Made by a program: the position numbers and the translations under genes. Positions 23,941-32,724 of a stretch of DNA of 40,716 nt are shown here, piece after piece. Positions within the stretch are counted from its first letter, which is position 1. Every line of letters starts with the position of its first letter. Location: contig DAET01000039.1 in assembly GCA_002497765.1 (NCBI GenBank), positions 3,873-44,588 of the forward strand, written 5' to 3'. The stretch is from Euryarchaeota archaeon UBA486. Lineage in GTDB: Archaea > Thermoplasmatota > Poseidoniia > Poseidoniales > Poseidoniaceae. The notes under the pieces were generated by a model. That model was not told the origin of the DNA. It made no database searches and was given only the letters and a program-made list of their open reading frames with translations.

Positions 23941-26900
23941 TCAGCCCTGTGAATCTAGGTACTGTTGGCCGTAGTGTTCCCATTGCTCCAACGTCCAACC
24001 TTCCGGCAGGCCGGCCGGGGGGAGGGGTGGTCCCGCATGGGGTTCCGTTCCCGGTGCCTGTTCCAATGCCTGTTGGAAGAGATAGGCTGGTGGTGGCCCT
24101 TCAGGCCGTCGTTGTTGAATCCGCTCTTCTTGGGACGTGAACAGGTCGGCGCTCAGCGACGTGTTGACCTCATCCCATGCATCGGTGGTGGCCTCAGGTT
24201 GCCGACGCCGCCGTGAAAACAGACCCACGAGCAGCAACATCAACACCAAAAGACTGAGTTGAGCGAGGGGGTTGGCTTCTTCCCCGACCAAGGACGCTCC
24301 AAGGTTCTCCAGCGGGGTTCGGTCGGCCGGAAGCACGGCAAACGTGACCACTTTCGTCCCAGGGCGCTCCGGGTCTTCGTCCCAAGCGATCACCTTGACC
24401 GATTGCACGCCGTCCTGCTTGAAGATGTACGAGACCGTTTTTCCGATGAGGTCGGCGTCGTTGTCCGGAATCCCGTCTTCGTTGCTGTCCACCGTGACAT
24501 CCATGTCCCAAGCCACGGTCAGGTCGTTGATGTCGGTCAGGGCATCGAGCGTGGTGCTGGCATCCAGGACGCATGCTTCGTAAGCCACGCATGAAATCGC
24601 ACCGGTTCGGACGATGGGTGGCGTGTTCAGTACGAGCACTTCCAGCACTTCGCTCGTCGTGGCACCGTCGTCGTCGGTGACGTGGTAGACGAGTTTGTGG
24701 GTGCCGCTCCGGTTCCAAGCGATGGTGAGGTCGTCACCAATAACATCGCAGTCGTCATCAGCACTGCCAATGTCGTCAGAATCCATGCTGGGGTCAATGT
24801 CCCAACACCGGACCAAGGTGTCGATGTCCGAAGCCGTGTCGGATGACGAGCCTGAGACACTGATGCTTTGCCCCTCGGCTACGGGCAAGACGGACGCGAT
24901 TGGCTCGATGGTCGGGGCGACGTTTTGTACGCTCACCCAACGCTCCTCGATGCCGCTTGATGCGCCTTCAGAGTCGGTCACTTCGAGGCGCATTTTGTGA
25001 AGGCCAGCTTCCAACCAGACCATCTCAAATTCGGACGTGCGCCCGTCAAACACTCGAATCAACGAGGGTTGAGCGTCATCGGGCCACCATGTGTGCGTGA
25101 GATCTTCGATGTCGTCGACCGAGTCTTGGGCTTGCCCTTTGATCGTCACCGTTTGGTCTTCGCTCACGTGCCAGGTGTCTTGGGCGTCCATGACCACAGG
25201 CCCATCGTCGTCCACCATCTGGACGTTGATGCTGTGGGGTCGGATGTTGGTGAATTTGACGTCGAAGGTGGCTGTGGCGGTCGCCCGGTCGTCGTCGGTT
25301 CCCACAGCGGTGAAGGTTTTCCATCCCTCCGTGGTAGACGTCGTGGTGCACACTCGGGTGTAGTACCCTTCCTTGCAGTTGGCACCCGGCCAATAGATGT
25401 CCACCACGCCGGGCCACACCTTTTCGGAATCGGAATCGTTGGCGTAGGCATAGAGCGTAATCGGGTATTCCACCTTCGCTTCGGTTCGCTGGCTTCGAAC
25501 CTCGATCTTTGGTGCTCGGTTTTCAACGGTCACGTTGAGGATCATCACCGCTTCATCTCGTTCCTCGTCTTCAACCGTGATTTCAATGGGGTAGACGCCA
25601 TCGTCAATCCACGTGTAGTTGAGCATGCATGATGGAGAAGCGATGCGCTCGTAGTCCCACGTGCGTGTGCCGTCGTCGAACGGAACCCAAAACTCGCAGG
25701 ACACTTCGCCACCGTCCTCATCAAAACTTCCACTGGCGTTGATGTGGATGGGGACGTCTGTCAGGCCGGTCGGCTCTGATGCCACAGGCGTTGGCAACCG
25801 ACCGACGAACAGTTCGATTCGTCCGAGGTTGTTCTCCACGTCCGCATCCGCCGTGTTGAGGCGACTCACATCGGCTTCCCACAGCAGTTCAACCGTGCCG
25901 ATGGAAGTGTTGGCTGGCACCTCCCAATAGGCGAACATTTTGTGCGCCTGATAGGTGGCGAGGGCAGGCAGTTGGTCGGTTGTAACGGTCCCGTCGGGAA
26001 GTGTCAGCTGTGCATCGGTGACCACGGAGGTGGTAATGCCTCGATTTTTGATGGAGACTTCAATGTCCATGTAATCGCCGGGCAGGACGTTGAAGCCTGA
26101 AATGGCGTTGAGTGGGGTGGTCGTGCAGACGTTGCCAATGCACCGTGTTCTGCGCATGTTCACAGCGTCAACCTCGGCAAAGACATCCAAGCCGACGAGG
26201 TACTCATCAAGGGTAACCGTGGCGGCACCGACGCGGTTTCCAGCTTTGGCCACGAGGCCGTGGCTGGCATAATCAAGCACCGTGGCCGAGGAATCAACGG
26301 CATCACCCACGTTCAACTCGGTCCATGCACTCCCGTTGGCTGCCGTGGTGAGGGTGGTGAGGAAGCCCTCTGCTTCGTGGTGGAGGTCAAGTTGCAATCC
26401 GGCCACGTTGGAGAAGCAGGATGAGGAAGCGTTCACCCAGACCTGCATGGGGGAATTGAGGGCGGTGATGCTTCGCTCGGGAACGACCTCAAGGCAGTCT
26501 GCTCGGCTGCCGGGATTGGTGTAGGGTTCAACGCCCGTGGCGCCGACGGGATCGTATCGCTTCAGCTTGAAATCAATGGTCAGTCCGATGTCGTCGTTGG
26601 TGTGAAGCCAAGCATAATTGCGGACTTCGGGACAGTACCAGCGGAAACCCTCCGAGATCCCCTCGCTGTTGAACGAGGTCATCTCATACGATTCGTTGCA
26701 CCCACCGTAGTCGATGCTTTGGCCGATCATGTTCTGTGGCTTTCCAACATTAGACACCACCCAGGTGGTGGTGTTGGTGTCGGTCTCAGGGGGTGGGAAG
26801 GGGGTGATGTAGTCGCTTTGGCCCGACCACTGCGAAGAGGACGTGGTGGTGGTGGTCCAACGCTCGTCCATGCGGAGCGGGAAATCGTAGTTCTCGTTCA

Positions 26901-27462
26901 CGGGCGAATAGGTGGTCGTGATGGTGATGTCGCCGAGAATTTGTTCGAGGAAGGAGATCCCGCTGGGAACAAAGCGAATGTACAGGTCAAGGTCGCTTCG
27001 GATGGGAGCAAGGTCGCTGACGCGTAGGTATTCTGTTTGGGTGAACTGGATGTAGACGTTGCCGGTGTAGCCCTCCAGTGAGACGCCGGATTTGTCAAAG
27101 TTGGCCGATGTCCGCAGGGTGTAGGCCACGACGGACATGTTGTCCACGTTCTGCGTCGTGATGCCGGTCACCTCAGAGGTGGTGTCGCCTTGGATTTCTC
27201 CGACGGTGGCGTCAACACCGGTATCGGTGACCAAAATGGTCGGGTCGAAGGTTCCGGAGTAAATCCAACGGTCGCCAATCCGCCACGTCGGCACATCAGA
27301 GACGCCCGGGTCGCCTGCGATGGTGTGGCTCCCAGATGGCTCGGGCAAGACCTGATGTTGAATCGGGAGAAGGCTGGCAAGCAACAACAGCACCAAGGCC
27401 ACGGGGAGCGTGCGGTGCCAGCGTCCCTCTCCCATGGTGATGGGACGGAGGACCGAGGACAT
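23941..27462 (-). CDS. Giant PKD/CARDB-type surface protein with C-terminal helix and GWT-EQW tail motif (paralogue B)
   Basis: A 1173-residue tandem paralogue of the downstream gene at 20284-23889. A signal-anchor or signal peptide (VALVLLLLASLLP, residues about 21-33) is followed by the shared N-terminal domain with VPTWRIGDRWIY, a GGCNESYEM and WYCPEVRN Cys pair, CARDB/PKD-like modules and two Asp-rich loops (DSDDIGSADDDC and DSNEDGIPDND). A transmembrane helix lies at about 1062-1082, followed by an Arg-rich stop-transfer and a 90-residue tail ending in GWTLEQWEHYGQQYL. The paralogues agree best at the N-terminal domain and the tail motif. It starts 35 bp after the TBP stop. The ATG at 27462 was chosen over an adjoining TTG; an ATG at 27435 would still retain the signal helix. 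Confidence 0.85.
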   Translation of the reverse strand: MSSVLRPITMGEGRWHRTLPVALVLLLLASLLPIQHQVLPEPSGSHTIAGDPGVSDVPTWRIGDRWIYSGTFDPTILVTDTGVDATVGEIQGDTTSEVTGITTQNVDNMSVVAYTLRTSANFDKSGVSLEGYTGNVYIQFTQTEYLRVSDLAPIRSDLDLYIRFVPSGISFLEQILGDITITTTYSPVNENYDFPLRMDERWTTTTTSSSQWSGQSDYITPFPPPETDTNTTTWVVSNVGKPQNMIGQSIDYGGCNESYEMTSFNSEGISEGFRWYCPEVRNYAWLHTNDDIGLTIDFKLKRYDPVGATGVEPYTNPGSRADCLEVVPERSITALNSPMQVWVNASSSCFSNVAGLQLDLHHEAEGFLTTLTTAANGSAWTELNVGDAVDSSATVLDYASHGLVAKAGNRVGAATVTLDEYLVGLDVFAEVDAVNMRRTRCIGNVCTTTPLNAISGFNVLPGDYMDIEVSIKNRGITTSVVTDAQLTLPDGTVTTDQLPALATYQAHKMFAYWEVPANTSIGTVELLWEADVSRLNTADADVENNLGRIELFVGRLPTPVASEPTGLTDVPIHINASGSFDEDGGEVSCEFWVPFDDGTRTWDYERIASPSCMLNYTWIDDGVYPIEITVEDEERDEAVMILNVTVENRAPKIEVRSQRTEAKVEYPITLYAYANDSDSEKVWPGVVDIYWPGANCKEGYYTRVCTTTSTTEGWKTFTAVGTDDDRATATATFDVKFTNIRPHSINVQMVDDDGPVVMDAQDTWHVSEDQTVTIKGQAQDSVDDIEDLTHTWWPDDAQPSLIRVFDGRTSEFEMVWLEAGLHKMRLEVTDSEGASSGIEERWVSVQNVAPTIEPIASVLPVAEGQSISVSGSSSDTASDIDTLVRCWDIDPSMDSDDIGSADDDCDVIGDDLTIAWNRSGTHKLVYHVTDDDGATTSEVLEVLVLNTPPIVRTGAISCVAYEACVLDASTTLDALTDINDLTVAWDMDVTVDSNEDGIPDNDADLIGKTVSYIFKQDGVQSVKVIAWDEDPERPGTKVVTFAVLPADRTPLENLGASLVGEEANPLAQLSLLVLMLLLVGLFSRRRRQPEATTDAWDEVNTSLSADLFTSQEERIQQRRPEGPPPAYLFQQALEQAPGTEPHAGPPLPPAGLPEGWTLEQWEHYGQQYLDSQG

Positions 27463-27477
27463 CAAGCCTTCTCTCCC

Positions 27478-27490
27478 AGCCCTACGGGCT
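27478..27490. repeat. Short inverted repeat between tbp and paralogue B
   Basis: Perfect AGCCC/GGGCT arms with a 3-base loop, lying 15 bp upstream of the paralogue B ATG and just after the tbp stop. It has no T-tract, so it is not a clear terminator; it may be an mRNA processing or attenuation hairpin, or chance. Confidence 0.3.
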
Positions 27491-27497
27491 GAAAGCC

Positions 27498-28112
27498 TCA
27501 GAGCAAGTCAGCCAGTTCGTCCTTGATGATCTCAACGGCCTCGAGGATCTCGTCCTTGTGTCGGGCGCCGGTGATGACCATCTTTCCGGAACCGAAGATG
27601 AGACAGACCACCTTCGGGTCGTCAAGTCGGTAAATGAGGCCGGGGAACTGCTCGGGCTCGTATTCCACCTTGTCAAAGGGCAGGTGGAAGGTCAAGTGGT
27701 TGAGGTTGAGTTTACGAGGGACGCCGGCTTGTGGCTCACCGGTGAACTTGTCAACGCCGTCGTAGTCTTCAGGGTAGTGAAGAGCATAGGTGGCGACCAT
27801 GTTTTGGACTTCGATGGTGACGTCCTTGAGGTCCCAAGTTTCAATTCCAGCAGCTCGCAAATCCTTGATCATGCGGTCAATACCGGTGTGGATGTTGTCC
27901 TCGTCCTTTCCACCGGTGCAGACTGCACGGCCGGAGCGGAACATGAGAATGGCAAGTTTTGGCTCGGTGACACGGTAGACCACACCGGGGAACTGCTCGG
28001 GCTCGTACTCACAGTTGAGTTGGATGGCGATGTCGGGGAGGTCGAGTTCTTCTGCAACACGGGTGCTGGCAACTACGTTCACAACGGTAAGGCGTTCTTC
28101 ATCGGTGGTCAT
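27498..28112 (-). CDS. tbp: TATA-binding protein (TBP)
   Basis: The general archaeal transcription factor that binds the TATA box and recruits TFB and RNA polymerase. The 204-residue protein shows the two-fold internal repeat typical of TBP: LNCEYEPEQFPGVVYR in the first half and VEYEPEQFPGLIYR in the second, each followed by strand elements (LAILMFRSGRAVCTGGK and VVCLIFGSGKMVITGAR). It is somewhat longer than the usual 180-185 residues because of an insert (YPEDYDGVDKFTGEPQAG) between the repeats. Upstream is the best promoter in the window, a TATA box centred 27 bp before the ATG, so the mRNA is probably leaderless. An imperfect palindrome lies between box and start, allowing autoregulation (inference). 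Confidence 0.98.
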   Translation of the reverse strand: MTTDEERLTVVNVVASTRVAEELDLPDIAIQLNCEYEPEQFPGVVYRVTEPKLAILMFRSGRAVCTGGKDEDNIHTGIDRMIKDLRAAGIETWDLKDVTIEVQNMVATYALHYPEDYDGVDKFTGEPQAGVPRKLNLNHLTFHLPFDKVEYEPEQFPGLIYRLDDPKVVCLIFGSGKMVITGARHKDEILEAVEIIKDELADLL

Positions 28113-28114
28113 AT

Positions 28115-28132
28115 AAAGGCCGAATGCCCTTT
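28115..28132. promoter_or_regulatory. Imperfect palindrome between tbp TATA box and start codon
   Basis: AAAGG and CCTTT arms (28115-28119 and 28128-28132) flank an 8-base centre; each arm is next to a TATA-like sequence (ATATAAAGG at the start codon side, CCTTTAGTATA at the promoter side). It sits over the expected transcription start and is a candidate operator. Confidence 0.4.
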
Positions 28133-28134
28133 AG

Positions 28135-28143
28135 TATATAAAA
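28135..28143 (-). promoter_or_regulatory. TATA box of tbp
   Basis: TTTTATATA on the minus strand, a near-perfect archaeal TATA element, centred 27 bp upstream of the tbp ATG. That distance places transcription start at or next to the start codon. No purine-rich BRE directly abuts it. Confidence 0.75.
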
Positions 28144-28197
28144 GGAATTTCGGCACCTCACGTCGGTCACGGCCCTGAACCTCACTGTTCTCAAGAC

Positions 28198-29184
28198 CTA
28201 GCCGCGCTCGATGCGTACACCTTCGTTGCCGATTCGGGAGATGAGGGTGCGGCCACCGGCCAGCTCGATGGCTTCGCTGGTTTGTTTGGGATCTCGTGTC
28301 AGCGCCACCATGCATCCCCCTCCGCCAGCACCGGTTAATTTTGCACCCAGCGACGAGGGCATGGCGGCTTGGATGAGTGCCTCGAGCTCAGGTGAAGAAA
28401 CGCCAAGGTTTCGCAACAACAGATGGTTCTCGCTCATGGCATGGCCCACCGCTTCATAGTTGCCGTCGATCAACGCTGCAAGTCCCCGCCGAGCAACGGT
28501 CCCGATGGCCTCGATTTCACGCATTCTCGTCGGTTCTGCAGCTAGGGCATCGGCGACCATGGCCACTTGTTTGGAGGTGGGAGCGAAGACACCGGTGTTG
28601 CCAAGCACGAGAAAGACCTCGCTTTCGGGTGGTGCGAGGTGGTGAACCTCCCACGAACGCTTCCCTTCCGGCGTGGTCAATTGCCGAGTGTACAGGTGCT
28701 TCGCAGCCCCTTCAACGCGGTCGGACAGCACGACCACGCCGCCTTCCACACTGGTCGAGGCGTCCATGGGCGAAGCGCGGCCCTGTTGGGCATGGGCTTC
28801 AGCCCGATGTGCAACAGCGCTCAACCCGTCCCGGTCAATGCCCTTTGAGGGGTTGGCCAAACGGTGCATGGCGGCACCCACGGCAGCGCTGAGTGCGGCA
28901 CTGGAACCCAATCCCGATGCTCGAGGGATGTCGCCTGAGATGTGAAGGGCCATGGGTTCGCTGTCCGACAACCACCGGTCTTTCAGCATCGTGATGTGTG
29001 GGTGGCGATCCGGGTCAAGGGCGCTCCCGTCAACGCTCCATGAAGCGGCTTTGGTGGCCGAAATCGAAAGCCGCTGTTCAATGGCCACCGCTACGGCAGG
29101 TTGGCCGTAAACCACGGCGTGCTCGCCAAAGAGGATGCATTTGCCTGGGGCGCTGGCAGCCACGAGCACCTCCGCCTCACCCAT
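28198..29184 (-). CDS. mvk: Mevalonate kinase
   Basis: Phosphorylates mevalonate in the pathway to isopentenyl diphosphate and archaeal isoprenoid lipids; cytosolic GHMP-family kinase. With the ATG at 29184 it has 328 residues and starts close to the diagnostic SAPGKCILFGEHAVVYG. The ATP-binding loop is IPRASGLGSSAALS, and the third GHMP motif near the C-terminus is KLTGAGGGGC. These match mevalonate kinase rather than homoserine or galactokinase. An ATG at 29226 would add 14 charged residues. The shorter form is preferred because a TATA-like element sits 26 bp before it and because the family begins just before SAPGK. It is read toward tbp on the same strand (85 bp gap). Confidence 0.92.
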   Translation of the reverse strand: MGEAEVLVAASAPGKCILFGEHAVVYGQPAVAVAIEQRLSISATKAASWSVDGSALDPDRHPHITMLKDRWLSDSEPMALHISGDIPRASGLGSSAALSAAVGAAMHRLANPSKGIDRDGLSAVAHRAEAHAQQGRASPMDASTSVEGGVVVLSDRVEGAAKHLYTRQLTTPEGKRSWEVHHLAPPESEVFLVLGNTGVFAPTSKQVAMVADALAAEPTRMREIEAIGTVARRGLAALIDGNYEAVGHAMSENHLLLRNLGVSSPELEALIQAAMPSSLGAKLTGAGGGGCMVALTRDPKQTSEAIELAGGRTLISRIGNEGVRIERG

Positions 29185-29207
29185 GATTCTTTCACGGGCT
29201 TCGGCTT

Positions 29208-29214
29208 CATATTC
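29208..29214 (-). promoter_or_regulatory. TATA-like element of mvk
   Basis: GAATATG on the minus strand (core AATATG at 29208-29213), centred about 26 bp before the ATG at 29184. It would support a leaderless mRNA starting there. A weak match, used together with protein length to choose the start. Confidence 0.35.
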
Positions 29215-29303
29215 CTTCTTGCACATCGTCGTGATTCCTTCGCCATTTGACGGTGGATTCAAAGTGCGTCTTGACCTCGCAAGGGCAGCGGCACAGCGCC
29301 GAC

Positions 29304-31373
29304 ATGGTGAGCACAGTGGAACATCCGTTGTTTTTGGATTACGGCCCCGTCCCCGGTTGGGCCATTCTCTTGGTGTTGTTTGGCGTCTCGGGTGGCTTCT
29401 TTGGCTACCAGGTGTGGAAGGCCAGCAAGCTTGTCCTGAAGGGCAAGCCGGAGAACCGATTTGACAATTGGGGGGCGCGAATTTCTGAGGTACTGAGCGG
29501 CTGGCTCGGCCAGAAAAAAGTGCTCAAGGATCGCATCGCCGGAGGTATTCACGTCCTCATGTTCTGGGGTTTCCTCATGCTGTCCACCGACATGTTTGAC
29601 CTCGCCAGCGGCAACCAGTTCTCACAAAAGGTGCTCCCCGAAGTCGTACGTGGGCCGTGGAACCTCATGGTTGAGGTGGGCTACACCATCGCTTTCGTCG
29701 GCTGTGTGTTGGCGTTGATTCGCCGTGTGGTGTTCACGCCGGAGAAGCTCAAGGGCAAGTCCCAACTCGAAGGCAACGTCATCCTGCTGCTCATCATGAC
29801 CATCACCACCACGTCGTTCGTGGTTGAAGCCGGTGAGTCCACCGTTTCTTCCACGTGGGAGCCCATTGGCTACTGGGTGTACGCTACCCTGGCACCCGCT
29901 GCGAGCATCGTCATCGCCGCCTACTGGGCTCACATGCTTGCCATCTGTGTTTTCCTGTTCCTCATCCCGCTCTCCAAGCACATGCACTTGGTGATGGCCT
30001 TCCCGAACGTGTTCTTCCACGACCTCCGCCCCATGGCTACCATGGAGCCGTTGGCCCGTGGTGAAAACGGCAAGGCCGTCTTGCTCGATGACCTCGATGT
30101 CGAGTCCTTTGGCGCCGTTAACTACACCGATTTTACCTGGCGAGACCTCATCGACGGCTGGGCCTGCACCTCGTGTGCTCGCTGCCAAGATGTTTGTCCG
30201 GCGTACGCCAGCGGCAAGGACCTCAACCCGATGCAGATCATTCACGACGTTCGCCATTACGCCAACGACCACGCCACGACCTTGTTCGCCGACGAGACAC
30301 CCGAGGAGGACATCATCGCTCGCTTCGGCGAAGGCGCCATTTGGGCCTGCACGACCTGCCACGCCTGCGTTGAAGCTTGCCCCATCTACATCGACCACGT
30401 GCCCAAGCTGACCGATGCTCGCCGCCACCTGATGATGGAGCGCATGGAGTTCGACGAGAGCGTTGAGGACACGGTCATGCCGCTCATGGCCACCATCGAG
30501 AACCTCGAATCTGATTCCAACCCCTACGGCCTGCCCGCCCACGAGCGTGGTGATTGGGCCGATGGACTTGACGTGAAGGTGGCCGAGCCGGCCGAATACA
30601 TCTACTTCGCAGGTTGCGCCGCCTCCTTTGACGAGCGCAACAAGAAGGTCGCCAGGGACACCATCAGCATCATGAAGGAAGCCGGACTTGATGTTGGCAT
30701 CCTCGGCATGCAGGAAGGTTGCAGCGGTGACGCAGCCCGCCGTGCTGGCAACGAATACCTCTTCCAAATGCTCGCCGAGACCAACCTGTCCACCTTCGAA
30801 GAAATCGGCGTCAAGAAGATCGTCGCCTCCTGTCCGCACTGCTTCCACACGCTCGGAAAGGAGTACAAGGACTACGGCGGAGAAGACATCGAAGTCATGC
30901 ACCACTCCCAACTCATCAGCCACTTGCAAACCGAAGGCAAACTCCCTCAGCCCAAGCACGACGGCTCGGTGACCTTCCACGACCCGTGCTACCTCGGGCG
31001 CATTGGTGGCGAATTGGATGCGCCCCGCGACGCCATCGGCGGCGTGGATGTTGAAGCCGAACGCCACGGACGGGACTCCTTCTGTTGCGGTGCCGGTGGC
31101 GCCCAAATGTGGATGGAAGAGCATGTCGACGAAGGCTACGACCGTGTTAACGTGATTCGCTCCAAGGAACTCGCTGCTACCGGTGCCGATACCGTGGCCG
31201 TGGGTTGTCCGTTCTGTTCGACCATGGTCACCGACGGTCTCAGCGCCATCGGTGCGGAAATGGAAGTCAAGGACGTGGCCGAGTTGGTGTGGGAACAAAT
31301 CAAGGCCAACGACGCCAAGATCGAAGCCGCCAAAGCTTCAGCAGAACCGGCGGCTGAACCTGCTGAAGCCTGA
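29304..31373 (+). CDS. Membrane Fe-S oxidoreductase, EtfD/HdrD-like
   Basis: A 689-residue membrane-bound electron carrier. Six or so N-terminal helices (residues about 15-240), with several His that could ligate heme b, precede two [4Fe-4S] motifs, CTSCARCQDVCP (about 288-299) and CTTCHACVEACP (about 349-360). Two CCG-type domains follow: the first has the variant GCSGDAARRAGNEY (Cys473-Ser474), with CPHCFHTL; the second has a canonical FCCGAGG (Cys594-Cys595) and GCPFC. This order matches bacterial EtfD proteins that take electrons from ETF during fatty-acid oxidation to the quinone pool, and the HdrD subunit family. Partner genes etfAB are not in this window. The ATG at 29304 was chosen over a TTG at 29247. 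Confidence 0.85.
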   Translation: MVSTVEHPLFLDYGPVPGWAILLVLFGVSGGFFGYQVWKASKLVLKGKPENRFDNWGARISEVLSGWLGQKKVLKDRIAGGIHVLMFWGFLMLSTDMFDLASGNQFSQKVLPEVVRGPWNLMVEVGYTIAFVGCVLALIRRVVFTPEKLKGKSQLEGNVILLLIMTITTTSFVVEAGESTVSSTWEPIGYWVYATLAPAASIVIAAYWAHMLAICVFLFLIPLSKHMHLVMAFPNVFFHDLRPMATMEPLARGENGKAVLLDDLDVESFGAVNYTDFTWRDLIDGWACTSCARCQDVCPAYASGKDLNPMQIIHDVRHYANDHATTLFADETPEEDIIARFGEGAIWACTTCHACVEACPIYIDHVPKLTDARRHLMMERMEFDESVEDTVMPLMATIENLESDSNPYGLPAHERGDWADGLDVKVAEPAEYIYFAGCAASFDERNKKVARDTISIMKEAGLDVGILGMQEGCSGDAARRAGNEYLFQMLAETNLSTFEEIGVKKIVASCPHCFHTLGKEYKDYGGEDIEVMHHSQLISHLQTEGKLPQPKHDGSVTFHDPCYLGRIGGELDAPRDAIGGVDVEAERHGRDSFCCGAGGAQMWMEEHVDEGYDRVNVIRSKELAATGADTVAVGCPFCSTMVTDGLSAIGAEMEVKDVAELVWEQIKANDAKIEAAKASAEPAAEPAEA

Positions 31374-31382
31374 GGTTGAGGC

Positions 31383-32372
31383 GTGCTCAACCACGACCAC
31401 CAGCAAGCCCTGCTGCAGTGGTACGACGAGCACCAGCGAGCGTTGCCGTGGCGACAAACCAACGACCCGTGGCACATTCTCCTCAGTGAGATCCTTCTGC
31501 AGCAAACCCAAGTGAGTCGTGGTTTGGTGTACTGGCAGCGGATGGTAGAGACCTTTCCGACCATCGCTTCAATGGCGGATGCGCCGGTTGATACCGTGTT
31601 GAAGGCGTGGGAAGGTGCGGGCTACTACAGCCGTGCCCGGCGTCTCCATGCCCTCAGTCAGCGCATCATGCTTCCAAGGGCTGAGGGTGGATTCGACGGT
31701 CGATTGCCTTCAACGTACGACGAACTTCTGTCGCTGCCCGGCATTGGGCCGTACACCGCTGCCGCCGTGGCCAGCATCGCGTTCGGCCAGTCCGTGGCCT
31801 GCGTTGACGGCAACATCCGTCGGGTGATGGCGCGACAAACCGCCCAGCCCGAGCCGACGCCAAAGGCGGTTCAGGCGTGGGCTGACGCCTCGCTCGAAGC
31901 CGTACGGCCTGGCGATTGGAATCAAGCCCTGATGGAGCTGGGGGCGACGGTCTGCACGCCCAAACGGGTCGGATGCAGTCGATGTCCTGTCTCGTCTTCG
32001 TGTCAAGGACGGTCCACGCCGGAACGCTACCCGCTTCCCAAGCAACAACGGACCAAGGCGGTCATCATGACCGCCATGGTCGACCACGATGCGCAAGGCC
32101 GCCCGGTGCTCAAGCAGCGACCACTCAGCGGGCTGTTCGGAGGTTTGTGGGGACCGGTGTACGAGGAGGGGCGAAGAGAGGAAGGCGCCGCCTACATTGA
32201 GGCAGGCGTTGTCAACCACCAACTCAGTCATCGATCGATGACCGTTCATGTCCTGGTCGGAACATCTGCTGTCGGCGAAACGGGCACAGAACCAAGCGCC
32301 GTGGCCTGTTCAACCCTCGACGAGAAGGTGTTGACCATGGCTTTGCAAAGGTTGTTGGAGGGGAGGTCATGA
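31383..32372 (+). CDS. mutY: A/G-specific adenine DNA glycosylase
   Basis: Removes adenine mispaired with 8-oxoguanine, limiting oxidative mutation. The 329-residue protein has catalytic Glu36 in LSEILLQQTQV, the helix-hairpin-helix LPGIGPYTAAAVASIAFG, catalytic Asp142 in VDGNIRRV and the iron-sulfur loop CTPKRVGCSRCPVSSSC (C-x6-C-x2-C-x5-C). The C-terminal MutT-like part contains NHQLSHRSMTVHVLVG, the 8-oxoG recognition segment. The start is a GTG, 9 bp after the Fe-S oxidoreductase stop, which makes one transcription unit with it. Oxidative damage repair next to a respiratory enzyme is a plausible but unproven pairing. Confidence 0.93.
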   Translation: MLNHDHQQALLQWYDEHQRALPWRQTNDPWHILLSEILLQQTQVSRGLVYWQRMVETFPTIASMADAPVDTVLKAWEGAGYYSRARRLHALSQRIMLPRAEGGFDGRLPSTYDELLSLPGIGPYTAAAVASIAFGQSVACVDGNIRRVMARQTAQPEPTPKAVQAWADASLEAVRPGDWNQALMELGATVCTPKRVGCSRCPVSSSCQGRSTPERYPLPKQQRTKAVIMTAMVDHDAQGRPVLKQRPLSGLFGGLWGPVYEEGRREEGAAYIEAGVVNHQLSHRSMTVHVLVGTSAVGETGTEPSAVACSTLDEKVLTMALQRLLEGRS

Positions 32373-32409
32373 TGGCGAACCAGGATGGAAGCATGAGAGG
32401 TGATGTGTG

Positions 32410-32724
32410 ATGGAGAAACTGCACCGCTTCGCAGACGACTGGACCACCATCTCCGAGCATTTCCGTCTTATGTTCAACGGTCTAGGCCACCTTGCCATCA
32501 CCGAGGATCTCCTGACCTTCAGGTCCCTTCCACCCTTTGTCGCCACGGGCATCTCCATCACCCGCTCGGGTGAGCTGGTGGCCAACATGCCCTTGCATGC
32601 CATCGAAAGCGTGTTCGACACGGTGGCGTTCTCGTCTGACTTGACCTCGCTAACCTTGGCAGGTGAAGGAGGAACGTACACCTACACCGTTCCGCCAGCC
32701 CTGCTTGCGCTGCGTTCAGCTTGA
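32410..32724 (+). CDS. Small hypothetical protein
   Basis: A 104-residue protein of unknown function. It has an N-terminal amphipathic helical part and then alternating hydrophobic strands (VATGISITRSGELVANMP, SLTLAGEGGTYTYTVPP), suggesting a small alpha+beta fold. No Cys, no signal peptide, no membrane helix. It begins 37 bp after mutY on the same strand and overlaps the convergent lipoprotein gene by 9 bp. The frame has sensible residue composition, which supports a real gene, but I recognise no family. Confidence 0.55.
   Translation: MEKLHRFADDWTTISEHFRLMFNGLGHLAITEDLLTFRSLPPFVATGISITRSGELVANMPLHAIESVFDTVAFSSDLTSLTLAGEGGTYTYTVPPALLALRSA

Noticed and set aside
29622..31298. 558-codon open frame antisense to the Fe-S oxidoreductase
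   Set aside because: The opposite strand encodes a clear family protein with intact motifs; this frame has no recognisable domain and is a by-product of high GC and third-position bias.
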